A stretch of DNA of 64,000 bases. It comes from Bolinopsis microptera. Lineage: Eukaryota; Ctenophora; Tentaculata; Lobata; Bolinopsidae. The DNA is taken from positions 8,285,411-8,349,410 of the forward strand of contig NC_087073.1 in NCBI RefSeq assembly GCF_026151205.1, written 5' to 3'. Position 1 is the stretch's first letter; the number at the start of each line of letters is the position of its first letter. The translations under genes were made by a program, and so were the position numbers. This document shows, piece after piece, positions 45,364-55,048 of the stretch. Under the pieces are notes generated by a model. It saw nothing but the letters and a program-made list of their open reading frames with translations. It did no database searches and was not told where the DNA came from.

Positions 45364-45600
45364 TCACAGGCATGCTGATTGCTGCCTACTATGAGTCAAT
45401 ATATGCTTTTTCAAACTTCGAGCTGTCCTCGCTTTAGTACAGTGGTGAGGTCTCTCTCTGGTGTGTGACAGTTTGTGAATAGCAAGACTGCTGGATCTAT
45501 TCGATTTATAATCACACAAACTGCAAGGAGTAAGGTTTATCTCCGGTGTGTGTCCGTCTGTGCCTACCAAGATTGAACGATGCATCCTCCTCACATTCAC
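45364..45600 (-). pseudogene. C2H2 zinc-finger fragment
   Basis: One intact finger (CSLCDYKSNRSSSLAIHKLSH, with C-x2-C-x12-H-x3-H spacing) follows HTPEINLTP. The next finger has lost its second Cys and several residues (HHCTKARTARSLKKHILTH). The frame ends soon after. It is likely a decayed remnant or an isolated 3' exon of a zinc-finger gene. Confidence 0.6.
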
Positions 45601-46183
45601 AAGTGCATACTGATGATGACCAGGCTGAAGTAGTGATAACTTGCTGGTCGTCTGTCATCTCTCTTTGATATCAACCTTCTCAAACTTTTCTGTTTTTTGA
45701 ACTGACATTCCTGATTGAAAGTATCAAATGAATGTTGTTTACGTTTTTAGCAAGAACAATAACAATTATTTGTGCAGCTCGAAAAATTGCAAAAATATTG
45801 ACACAAAAGAAGTCTTGTTAAAACTGCAAAAGCAAAGCGACCCTGATACTTGGAAAACTGAAAATGTCACCTTACAAAATGTTTCTGGGCCTAGCATGTC
45901 CGTCGTCCTCCACGAACAAAATTAATTTAATTTAAGCGAAGAACTAGTTATTTAAACACTATAATTAACTTATCTGCAATGTGATACTGACAGAATGTTA
46001 ACATTCTAACACAAAGTTATTAGATTGATATTTTTAGTCAGAGGTTGGTGGCTTCGAGTTAAATTTATGTTACGTTAGAGCAAAGATAATTATGCATGAT
46101 GTTTTGCAATAGTTATAGGCCACAAAAAAACTTTTGCATATCTTTTCATATTTATTCTGAACAATATCACTTCAGCAGGAAGG

Positions 46184-47743
46184 ATGAGTAAAGTAGCACT
46201 GCATTGGTTCAGATATGGTTTACGACTGCACGATAACCCTCCTCTCCTAAAATCAATCAAAGAATGTACCAACCTGATCCCTCTATATATTCTAGACGAC
46301 GAGTATTTTAAGCCTGGAAAAGTTGGAATTAATCGCATAGGTTTCTTGTTGGACTCCCTAAAGGCACTTGATTCTGACCTCAGAGCTCTGGGTTCACAGT
46401 TGTTCGTAGCTAAAGGTAATCCACATGATGTAATCGAAAAGTTTATCCAGGAGCACAAGATTGAGGTTGTGAGCTTCGAAAGAGATACGGAACCGTATAA
46501 CAAAGCTATGGATGAAAAGATCATGAACACTGTTCAAGCATTGAACGTTAAGTCTTTCCCATTATGGGGCCATACCATGTTCGACCCTGAATACCTTTTA
46601 GCGTTAAGCAATGGAAAAGCTCCACTGACCATGACATCATTCTTAAAACTCATGGCAGAGACTGGCGATCCTCCAAAACCAGTGGATCCTCCTAAATCAG
46701 TCCCACCTCCTCCAGCTGAAAACCTGACATGCAAAGACGTGTTTATCTATCAGGGTGTTCCTTCTTTATCTGACCTCAAACAGTACGACTTCAATCCAAA
46801 GGATTACACAACTTGGTTTGTCGCCGGAGAAAAGGAGGGTATCAAGGTAATGAAAGAATTTCTTGCTCAGAAGAAAAGAGTGTCAACGTTTGAAAAGCCA
46901 AAAACTGATCCCACAGCTTTGTCTCCAGACACGACTGCCTTGTCGCCTTACATGACACGGGGTAGTCTCAGTGCTAGGTTATTCTATCACAGTCTGAAGG
47001 ATACATTAAAAGGTATGACTAGCAGTAAACCTCCGGTTTCACTGAAGGGGCAGCTGTATTGGCGTGAGATGGCATACCTTATAGGATTCAGTGTGCCTAA
47101 CTTCAATCAGATGGAGGGGAACCCTATCTGTAAGCAAATACCCTGGCTAGAAGGAGATGAAGCAAAGTCTCTGCTAGAAAAGTGGGAAATGGGACAAACA
47201 GGCTACCCAGCAGTTGATGCTGTTATGAACCAGCTGCGAACTGAAGGCTGGATGCATCATCTTGCAAGGCATTTAGCAGCCTGCTATCTAACACGTGGTG
47301 ATTTGTGGGTCACCTGGGAGCTGGGTAGAGATGTGTTTGATAGACATCTCGTGGACGCTGACTGGTCTATAAATAACTTTTCATGGCACTGGCTATCTTG
47401 TAGTGCTTTCTTCCATCAATACTTCAGATGTTACAGTCCTATCGCTTTCTTCAAGAAAACAGATCCAAATGGAAAGTTTATTAAAAAGCATGTGCCTATA
47501 CTGGCAAAGTTCCCTGATAAATATATTTATGAACCATGGACTGCGCCCAAAGGTATACAGCAAGCATGTGGTTGCATTATCGGCAAAGACTATCCCAAAC
47601 CAATGGTCGAACATAGTATAGTGGTAAAAGAAAATATGTCCCGAATGAAGAAAGCCTATGATGCTGGTAAAGCTAAGAAATCTAGCGAACCCCCTGCTAA
47701 GAGGTTGAAGCAGAATAGTCTGGGAAAATATGCAAAGAAATGA
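46184..47743 (+). CDS. Cryptochrome/(6-4) photolyase family protein
   Basis: Flavoproteins of this family repair UV (6-4) photoproducts or act as light/clock sensors. The single-exon frame encodes 519 residues, a usual length. The antenna domain starts VALHWFRYGLRLHDNP. The FAD domain has LYWREMAYLIG, WEMGQTGYPAVDAVMNQLR, GWMHHLARHLAACYLTRGD and DADWSINNFSWHWLSCSAF. His359 and His363 match the spacing of the two catalytic His of (6-4) photolyase, and Asn397 matches the flavin N5-facing Asn of animal members. A proline-rich insert (DPPKPVDPPKSVPPPP) and a short basic tail (KRLKQNSLGKYAKK), possibly a nuclear signal, are unusual. There is no long CRY-type tail, which favours a repair enzyme. 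ATCACTTCAG lies 8 bases before the ATG. Confidence 0.93.
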   Translation: MSKVALHWFRYGLRLHDNPPLLKSIKECTNLIPLYILDDEYFKPGKVGINRIGFLLDSLKALDSDLRALGSQLFVAKGNPHDVIEKFIQEHKIEVVSFERDTEPYNKAMDEKIMNTVQALNVKSFPLWGHTMFDPEYLLALSNGKAPLTMTSFLKLMAETGDPPKPVDPPKSVPPPPAENLTCKDVFIYQGVPSLSDLKQYDFNPKDYTTWFVAGEKEGIKVMKEFLAQKKRVSTFEKPKTDPTALSPDTTALSPYMTRGSLSARLFYHSLKDTLKGMTSSKPPVSLKGQLYWREMAYLIGFSVPNFNQMEGNPICKQIPWLEGDEAKSLLEKWEMGQTGYPAVDAVMNQLRTEGWMHHLARHLAACYLTRGDLWVTWELGRDVFDRHLVDADWSINNFSWHWLSCSAFFHQYFRCYSPIAFFKKTDPNGKFIKKHVPILAKFPDKYIYEPWTAPKGIQQACGCIIGKDYPKPMVEHSIVVKENMSRMKKAYDAGKAKKSSEPPAKRLKQNSLGKYAKK

Positions 47744-47772
47744 GGATTTTTGATGAATTAGTTAATCGTTCA

Positions 47773-48010
47773 GTTGCAGTATGCGACCACTGTGAGAGCA
47801 AATATTGTAGCATTTTTATTTATCATTATTATATATTGACTAAATTTGTATAATATATTAATTCTTTCAGTGTGTGACCGCTGTGAGAGCAAGTTTTTTA
47901 GCATCTTTATTTATTATATATTAACTAAATTTGTATGTATCTTTTAATTTAGTAAATGTTCCAGTTGTGACCGCTGAGAAAACAAGTATCTTTTTATTTT
48001 CTATTATTAG
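47773..48010. repeat. Three diverged copies of a 93-bp repeat in the photolyase 3' flank
   Basis: GACC(A/G)CTG(TG)AGA at 47784, 47876 and 47969, each followed by a TTTTTATTT tract and TATTA(T)ATATT. The spacing of 92-93 bases suggests old tandem duplication, probably transcribed as 3'UTR. Confidence 0.8.
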
Positions 48011-48640
48011 ATGTATTAAATATCTCAACATTTATTGTGCTATTACACGATTGACAGAATATTTTAACAATGATAAATGAATGTATAGCACAAGCATTAA
48101 GAATTTACAGAGTCATGGCTTCTAGTTCGTACATTTACGTACTCGATATAAGGGCATTGTTGAAAGGTATTCAAATTTGTTCCAAGGTGTTTAGATCCGT
48201 GAATATTAGTGAAATTTGTTTTATTTTCGACTTTAGTATTGAATCCTTTAACGGTTCACTTCAGAATTATTTAAATTGTGAAATTGTTTTCATAAAATAC
48301 TGCGATCTAAAAACTTTTCTGTTCCACTAAATGTTGTTTGATTAATTTCCACTATTTTGTATTCAACACTTCAACAGCTCTTGGCTATTTTGATATGAAC
48401 AGTAAATTTCAAATCAAATAATGATTAAGTTTTACTATTCCGTGTTATTTGATATGTATCTGGAACAACATCTTATTGCCAAGGAAGGATAAGTACTGGT
48501 ACATGGGAGGATTATACAACTTGGCATGCCATGTCGCCAGAAAAAATTATATAGTATAAAATTCATATGATAATTACTAATGATTTTAGCTTCACCTTGT
48601 CCTTGAATGATTTTATCAATTTAACCAGAATTCTCTTCAG

Positions 48641-50083
48641 ATGTCATGCTCATGTTCTCACATTAAAAGCGAAGTAAAGACTGAAGAAGAGGATTTGATA
48701 AGCAAAACTGGAGGTTTTCTGTGTCCAGCATGTGGCGAACAACTTTTCTATGAGAAGTATTTCATTGAACATGTCAGGGAACGTCATTATAAATCTAACC
48801 TGCATATTACAGAACAAGATGGTTGTTCCGTTCAAAATAAATACGATGTTCTTAAATCAGAAGTAAAAACGGAGCAGAGTGATATTAATGGAGTGTCTGG
48901 AGGCTTTCTCTGCTCAGTTTGCGGGGAAAAGATTCTAGAGGAGGATAGTTTCATTAAGCATATAAAAGATCACGTAGAAAACTCTGGCAAACGAAAAAGA
49001 CCAAAATGTGATGAATTTCAAAATGATACTAGTGATAATATTAGTAGTCTAGGATCTGGAATCAGGAATAGATCGGACAGTGGTTGCATTCGTCTGGAAA
49101 ATTGTGATCCTCAAGAAAAGATCCGTGCTACAATTCACTCCGGAGAGAAACGATTTAAATGTCCAGATTGTTCGTATGCAACCGCTCGGAAATCACTCCT
49201 CAAAGTACATATGAGTACTCACTTTGGAGAGAAATCATTTAAATGTCCAGATTGTTCATACGTAACCGCTCTAAAATCAAACCTCAAAGTACATTTGAAG
49301 ACTCACTCGGGAGAAAAACTATTTAAATGTCCATATTGTTTGTTTGCAACAGCTAATAAATCATATCTCAAAGTGCATACGAAGATTCACTCCGGAGATA
49401 AACCATTTAAATGCCCAGATTGTTCATATGCAACAGCTTATAAATCATATCTCAACGTACATACGAAGATTCACTCGGGAGAGAAACCATTTCAATGTCC
49501 AGATTGTTCGTATGCAACCGCTTGGAAATCAGACCTCAAAATACATTTGATGAGTCATTCCGGAGAAAAACCATTTAAATGTCCAGATTGTTTGTTTGCA
49601 ACAGCTAATCAATCATATCTCAAAGTGCATACGAAGATTCACTCCGTAGATAAACCATTTAAATGTCCAGATTGTTCATATGCAACAGCTAATAAATCAA
49701 ACCTCAAAGATCATCTAAAGACTCAATCGGGAGAGAAACCATATAAATGTCCAGATTGTTCGTATGCAGCAGTTCAAAAATCACAACTCAATTTACATAT
49801 GAAGACTCACTCGGGAGAGAGACCATTTAAATGTCCACATTGTTCATATGCAACAGCGAATAAATCAAACCTCAAAGATCATCTGAAGACTCACTCGGGA
49901 GAGAAACCATATAAATGTCCAGATTGTTTGTTTGCAACAGCTTATAAATCATATCTCAAAGTACATACGAAGATTCACTCGGGAGAGAAACCATATAAAT
50001 GTCCAGATTGTTTGTTTGCAACAGCTTATAAATCATATCTCAAAGTGCATACGAAGACTCACTCTGGAGATAAACCATTTTAA
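48641..50083 (+). CDS. C2H2 zinc-finger protein with 11-finger array, truncated by a nonsense codon
   Basis: 480 residues, intronless. Two isolated fingers near the N-terminus (FLCPACGEQLFYEKYFIEHV and FLCSVCGEKILEEDSFIKHI) are each preceded by paired SUMO-type motifs (IKSE/VKTE and LKSE/VKTE). A basic GKRKRPKCDE segment follows, then eleven near-identical 28-residue fingers joined by HSGEKPFKCPDC linkers. Finger 7 has its last His changed to Gln (HLKTQ). The fingers differ mainly at one helix-start position (xKS(N/Y/D)LK), so the DNA target is probably repetitive. The frame ends SGDKPF-stop where all other linkers read KPFKCPDC. CTCTTCAG directly precedes the ATG. Probably a nuclear DNA-binding regulator, lineage specific. 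Confidence 0.9.
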   Translation: MSCSCSHIKSEVKTEEEDLISKTGGFLCPACGEQLFYEKYFIEHVRERHYKSNLHITEQDGCSVQNKYDVLKSEVKTEQSDINGVSGGFLCSVCGEKILEEDSFIKHIKDHVENSGKRKRPKCDEFQNDTSDNISSLGSGIRNRSDSGCIRLENCDPQEKIRATIHSGEKRFKCPDCSYATARKSLLKVHMSTHFGEKSFKCPDCSYVTALKSNLKVHLKTHSGEKLFKCPYCLFATANKSYLKVHTKIHSGDKPFKCPDCSYATAYKSYLNVHTKIHSGEKPFQCPDCSYATAWKSDLKIHLMSHSGEKPFKCPDCLFATANQSYLKVHTKIHSVDKPFKCPDCSYATANKSNLKDHLKTQSGEKPYKCPDCSYAAVQKSQLNLHMKTHSGERPFKCPHCSYATANKSNLKDHLKTHSGEKPYKCPDCLFATAYKSYLKVHTKIHSGEKPYKCPDCLFATAYKSYLKVHTKTHSGDKPF

Positions 50084-50229
50084 TGTCCAGATTGTTCGTA
50101 TGCAGCAGTTCAAAAATCACAACTCAATGTACATATTATTATGAAGACTCACTCGGGAGAGAACCCATTTAAATGTACAGATTGTTCGTACGCAGCAGCT
50201 CAAAAGTCGAATTTACTACGCCACCAGTA
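50084..50229 (+). pseudogene. Two further zinc fingers beyond the nonsense codon
   Basis: In frame with the preceding gene: CPDCSYAAVQKSQLNVH with two extra Ile codons before the last His, then CTDCSYAAAQKSNLLRHQ and a stop at 50227-50229. AAATGT, present in the other linkers, is TAATGT here. Confidence 0.9.
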
Positions 50230-50865
50230 AATGCATGCTAGTTAGAATCATTCTAGAATCTTTGTTCTGAGTTATTTTATTTTTTTCATTATGTGCACTA
50301 AATAGTATGATTTTTATGATGTCGTGTCAAGTGTTAAAATTATTTATTTTATCTGATCATCTGAAGTGTTGTTTTAAAAAAACGATGAGTATCTAAATTT
50401 TACAATTTAAATCTATCCTTTTCCGTATTTAGATATTTGAATTTGGTAATAACTTGCCGAATAAAATAAAGTCAAAAACGTTCATATCATCTTAGACACA
50501 ATTTTGTAGCCCAATAGGATATATTGATAATAGATATGTAACCATATCTATAATTGACGATAATTCATACACGAAATAGTTTACAGAAACATTAATTATA
50601 TGACCTTGATTATACATTATTTCTCATGCCCATGTTAATAAATATAGTTTCTGGAATGCAATTGTCTTCTTTGCTTATTTATAATGTATGTTGACTTAAA
50701 TCTCCCATTTCTGACTAAATGCATCCATAAAAAACTTATCCTCTAAAACACTGTATAGTGGCAAATTTATAATAGATGCACGGCACTCCTGATTCATGAT
50801 AACATTACTGATGATTTTAATTTCCTCTTTAATTGTTTTAATAATTTAACCAGAATACTCTTCAG
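50230..50865. other. Spacer between zinc-finger gene and its decayed copy
   Basis: AT-rich, nothing recognised. Its last part (TTAACCAGAATACTCTTCAG) matches the sequence just upstream of the intact gene, so the duplication includes the 5' flank. Confidence 0.7.
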
Positions 50866-51545
50866 GTGTCATGTCCTCACATTAAAAGCGCAGTAAAGAC
50901 CAAAGAAGAGGATTTGAGAAGCAAAACTGGAGGTTTTCTATGTCCAGCATGTGGTGAACAACTTTTCTATGAGAAGTATTTTATTGAACAATGAACATGT
51001 CCATGTCAGGGAACGTCATTATCAGCCTGACCTACAAGTACTAGAAAAGGATGAGGAACAAAGTTTGTTCAGGAAATTTACTGGAAGGTCTGTTCATGAA
51101 AATGGATATGTTACAGAACAAGATGGTTGTTCCGTTCATAAATACGATGTTCTTAAATCAGAAGTAAAAACGGAGCAGAGTGAAATTAATGGCATGTCTG
51201 GAGGCTTTCTTTCTCTGCTCAGTTTGTGGGGAATAGTTTCTGGAGGAGGATATTTTCATGAAACATATCAGAGATCATGTAAAAAACTCTGGCAAACGAA
51301 AAAGATCAAAATGTGTTGAATTTCAAAATGATAGTATTAATAATATTAGTCTAGGATCTGGAGTCAGGAATAGATTGGACAGTGCTTGCATTCCTTTGGA
51401 AAATTGTGATCCTCAAGAAAAGATCCGTGCAAATCTTCAATTATATAACGTTACAATTCACTCGGGAGAGAAACCATTTAAATGTCCAGATTGTTCATAT
51501 GCAACAGCTAATAAATCACACGGACGACCCCTTATCATTATTTAG
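50866..51545 (+). pseudogene. Decayed tandem copy of the zinc-finger gene
   Basis: Collinear with 48641 onward: same 5' flank, the start ATG replaced by GTG, VKTEEED changed to VKTKEED, and the first finger retained until a small duplication (GAACAATGAACATG) that brings a stop. A second frameshift follows near 51210 (TTTCTTTCTC duplication). It then keeps RKRSKCVEFQND, NCDPQEKIRA and a single KPFKCPDCSYATANKS finger before diverging. The multi-finger array is absent. Confidence 0.85.
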
Positions 51546-51762
51546 ATTGAATTTTGGTTAAAAGATAGAAACGAATTGTATATTATCAAATGTGAATAAG
51601 TTGTAGTTCGAGTCTGAAATTTTATCAGTGCTGCAGTATTATGATAGATTTAAACTTTCGCAAATAAAAGAAAATTATATTTAAACGCATTTTTAAGAAT
51701 ATTCATATATTATTATATATATACAAATTTCTGGAATCAAATAATTCCAGGATATATCTCCT

Positions 51763-53366
51763 TTATTTAGAAGTTGAAGAACGTTGGTTCTTGTTTTCAG
51801 AATCGACAGTAGTATAGGTCACTAGATTAAAGCCGCTTACTGTCCTTGTCAAGGTTCTTGTTAACTGCCTTTTCATGCTCCGAGTTCTCGTGGTGGCTTG
51901 CTCTTGGATTTGTGGCGCTATTCTTGGATTGGCACAGTAATATATGATTGGGTTGAAGATGCAATTACTATGATATAGAGTAACAGTGAATATCTTGGCT
52001 ACTTTATAAGAGAGCTTCACGTTTGCTGTGACCATCAAAACCGTGGGTAGCACCACGATTACACCGGTCAGTAGAATAGCAGTGGTTGTGATCAATAGTC
52101 GTCCCACGGATATCTTGTTTCTCACGATTGATATCCCAATGATAAGATACATGAGAGCCATAGCAATGAGAGGGACCACCAGAAACATGATTGGTAGGAT
52201 GGGGTTCACGTCAAACACGCACCGGTTGTAGGATGCCTGATATCTCAACTGAAATAAGTAAGTTTATTAACGTGTCACATGATATGTCATGCTGTTGAAC
52301 TTAATGGTTTTGAATGTCATGGTTTTGTATCTCAATGAGAAAGGTCTTACCTCCATGGCCCCAACTGCGTATCTGATCGGATCACAAAGAAGATGAGATA
52401 TTGCTGCAGGAAGCCAGGATAGTATAACCATTGCTTTGCTAACTTTCGGGGTCATCAGCTCTCTGTACCTCGTGGGAAAAACCAGGGCGATATACCTATC
52501 CACCGTCAGTGGCAGCAGAGTAAACATAATGGAGTCCCTGTGTGGGTATGGTATTATCATCATCCCGGTTTCAGAAACTCCATAATATAAGGCTGGTATA
52601 ATGAGAAATTAAACTTATTAAACTTAAATTAGAAAATCCGCGATCCTCAACAAGACTCACCAAACAAAGTAAGCACCAAACGGAAAGAAGTAGCAGTACC
52701 ACGACACTGTTCCATCGTCACTAACCCCCATAAAGTGCTGAGAGATGATGCCCAGTCCCCTGGGTACTGCTACCAGCCCTATCAGAGCATCGTTCACAGC
52801 TACGTTTAACAGAAATATCTTCTGTAGGGATTTGAAATTGAAGTCAGATAGGATCAAAATTAATTTATATAGATGGGAGAGTATATTATGGTGTAAGTGA
52901 AGTTTTCATTACTGTTTTTATGTAGTTAAATCTGTAATAATATAATATTTTCATTCAATAAATATTTTGATAAAATTCAATAATCATTTTTGATAAAATT
53001 TGGATTAGAGTGAGGTTTTTAATAAATTTGTATTTGTTAGATTGAGCTATTTAAAGTCAAATATTATATAATAAGATATCTAGAAGTGTCTATTTATTAC
53101 TGAATTTTGATTATATAATATTATGAAATTTAAACATTTTCGCTTACTATTCCAAAGTTTTTCACTGCAGCAACATTTCTTCAAATTACAAATTAAATTT
53201 AATAATTGCATAACGAAAATAAAATCTCTGTTCTCATTCGTGAGCAATTCATGATCAGCATACATACCTTAGATCCTGGAAGCTTTATGATGTTGAAATG
53301 CATACAGATAATAGCCGCAGTGCTCATTAAGAATCCCACTGCTCCCATTCCAGTCAGACAGGATCC
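51763..53366 (-). CDS. Class A GPCR 2, paralogue of GPCR 1; N-terminal exon not found
   Basis: Exons 53366-53268, 52821-52661, 52537-52351 and 52248-51763 join in phase to 310 residues. TM1 GSCLTGMGAVGFLMSTAAII; TM2 FLLNVAVNDALIGLVAVPRG; TM3 with Cys (WYCYFF) and a proper DRY in LTVDRYIALVF; TM4 AMVILSWLPAAISHLLCDPI; ECL2 Cys (YNRCVFD); TM5 IMFLVVPLIAMALMYLIIGI; TM6 ILLTGVIVVLPTVLMVT; TM7 NCIFNPIIYYCANPR. The tail is Arg/Thr-rich. The exon layout equals GPCR 1 (99 and 161 bp for TM1 and TM2). The N-terminal exon should lie beyond 53366, where the sequence becomes a blend with CABLES, so it may be missing or corrupted. The ligand is unknown. Confidence 0.88.
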
Positions 53367-53379
53367 CTGAAGTTATGTT

Positions 53380-53930
53380 AATTATATAGGTCAATTGAAT
53401 TTTACCCAGAAGAAGATACATGTCAGGAGCTCGATAGTAAACCCGCTTGATAACTTTCGGGGTCATCACCTCGGTCCGTGGGAAACCAGGCGTTCTATCC
53501 ACCTCTGGAGATCAGGTAACATATGGTCCGTGTGTATAGGATATTATCGACATCCCGGAGTTCAGACTCATATTCGCTGGTTTGGAAATTTTTAATAAAT
53601 TAGAATCCAGTTCTCATAAGATCACCAACGTGCACCAAGGAAGATAGTACAGAGGAGTCTGTAATAACCCAAAGTGTTAAGTTTAGCCAGTCAGGAGCTA
53701 CGCACAGGATCGTTCACAGCTACTTTCAGTTATCCTGTAGGATTGTTATTGAAGTCAGTGGGATAAAAATTTATTAGATTACGATGTTTTGGTTAGGAAG
53801 TCATCACTGTTTATTATAAACTGATATAGTTCTCAATATTGTTATAAATTAACCTGAAACGAAAATCTTGATTAAAATTGGATAGAAGTCAGGTTTTAAA
53901 TTGTTAACTCTCATGAATTGTGAAACTTTA
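53380..53930. pseudogene. Segment resembling both GPCR 2 and CABLES (blended sequence)
   Basis: Read against 52390-53010 it follows the GPCR exons and introns (AACTTTCGGGGTCATC, CATCCCGG, ATCGTTCACAGCTAC, TTGAAGTCAG). Read against about 54150-54590 it follows CABLES (CCTCTGGA, GTGTTAAGTTTAGC, TCAGGAGC, AAACTGATATAGT). Both resemblances run collinearly through the same bases, with many small gaps. It encodes nothing intact. A false consensus of two sequences is the simplest explanation; a chimeric duplication is the alternative. Confidence 0.75.
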
Positions 53931-54031
53931 TTACATGAAGTTATGATCTCCAAAAATGTATCTCACACTATTTTCAGGAGAATGTTTACTGAAAGAGTCT
54001 TACACCAATCTGCTGCTCTAAAAACTCTCTG

Positions 54032-55048
54032 ATGGCCACACACCTGTCAGCTTCAGCATCTATCCGTTATGAAAATCAAGTGGACGCTACAGATTTGCTC
54101 AAAGCAACCCAAGACTTCCTCTCCCACATCTCCCTCAACTCTAAATCAGGTTCCAGAAACAGGTACAATGTCAGGCGCTCCTTCAGCGAGCAGCCCGCTG
54201 ATATCGGAGCCAGCTTCCCCTGGGACCACCACGAGTCCAGACTTCAGCGGTTCTCATCCATTCCTCTGGAAATGACCAGTAATCAGGTCCGGTTCACTAA
54301 GGATATTAGGAAGGAGGAGTGTAGCAGCAAGTTCCTGTTTGTTTCTAAAAACTCTGCCATTGTTTCTGTATTTTCAGTCCTGCCCTATAAGATATCAGAG
54401 GGAGCTGCTAATAAACGGAAAGTGTTAAGTTTAGCAGGTCAGGAGCATAGCAACAGTCATTATGCACAAACTACTTCGTACGCTGAGTTGTTATCAGAAG
54501 AGACTGAAAATTCGGTCGACACTTACGATCCGTTTTGGTTAGAGAACCCCGAGCGGACTACAAACAGTTATAAAACTGATATAGTCCTGCCAGGGATCAT
54601 TGTATCATTCCTGGAGTACGAAAACCCGGAGTCCTTCAAGAAAGACGAAAACGATCAGTTTAAGGAGAAATGGCCGGAAGTTGATATAACCCTGAGCAAG
54701 ATGAAGAGCATAAAACGAGATCTCCTGAAGGTTGCTGAAGCAAAACATTTACCCATCATGGTGCTCTGTTACTCTTACTGTTATTTTGAAACTCTAGCCT
54801 TTTCCAAGTACATTAATAAAGCAAACAGGAAGTTGGCAGCTGGAGCTTGCCTTATGTTAGCTAAGAAATTCCTGTCTTGTCACATTTGTATTTTGTCAGA
54901 GCTAACAGAAATTTTGAGGGTATCTAGTCGTGATATTATTGCTGAAGAGTTTAAAGTTTTAGCTGCCCTAAAGTTCTCACTTCATTACCCTCACTCAGCT
55001 ATTCTTCCCCATTATAAAAGGTTAATGGGAATGCCTATAGACCATTAG
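54032..55048 (+). CDS. CABLES: CABLES family protein (CDK5 and ABL enzyme substrate)
   Basis: CABLES proteins link CDKs (CDK2, CDK3, CDK5) to tyrosine kinases such as ABL and WEE1, and carry a C-terminal cyclin-like box. This single exon encodes 338 residues, shorter than vertebrate CABLES1/2. Diagnostic stretches are DFLSHISLN near the N-terminus, RRSFSEQ, VFSVLPYKIS, KEKWPEVDITLSKMKSIKRD, NRKLAAGACLMLAKKF and the ending ILPHYKRLMG (vertebrate VLPHYRRL). The cyclin box spans about residues 220-338 and is the best conserved part. The start at 54032 is the first ATG of the open frame. The preceding 600 bp are the blended segment, so an additional 5' exon could be hidden. Confidence 0.9.
   Translation: MATHLSASASIRYENQVDATDLLKATQDFLSHISLNSKSGSRNRYNVRRSFSEQPADIGASFPWDHHESRLQRFSSIPLEMTSNQVRFTKDIRKEECSSKFLFVSKNSAIVSVFSVLPYKISEGAANKRKVLSLAGQEHSNSHYAQTTSYAELLSEETENSVDTYDPFWLENPERTTNSYKTDIVLPGIIVSFLEYENPESFKKDENDQFKEKWPEVDITLSKMKSIKRDLLKVAEAKHLPIMVLCYSYCYFETLAFSKYINKANRKLAAGACLMLAKKFLSCHICILSELTEILRVSSRDIIAEEFKVLAALKFSLHYPHSAILPHYKRLMGMPIDH

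Noticed and set aside
45728-45925. 66-codon frame starting MNVVYVFSKNNNNYLCSSKN
   Set aside because: No domain, and it could be chance or an unplaced exon; without homology or splice support I do not list it as a gene.
48070-48330. 86-codon frame upstream of the zinc-finger gene
   Set aside because: No recognisable family, ordinary AT-rich composition, probably chance.
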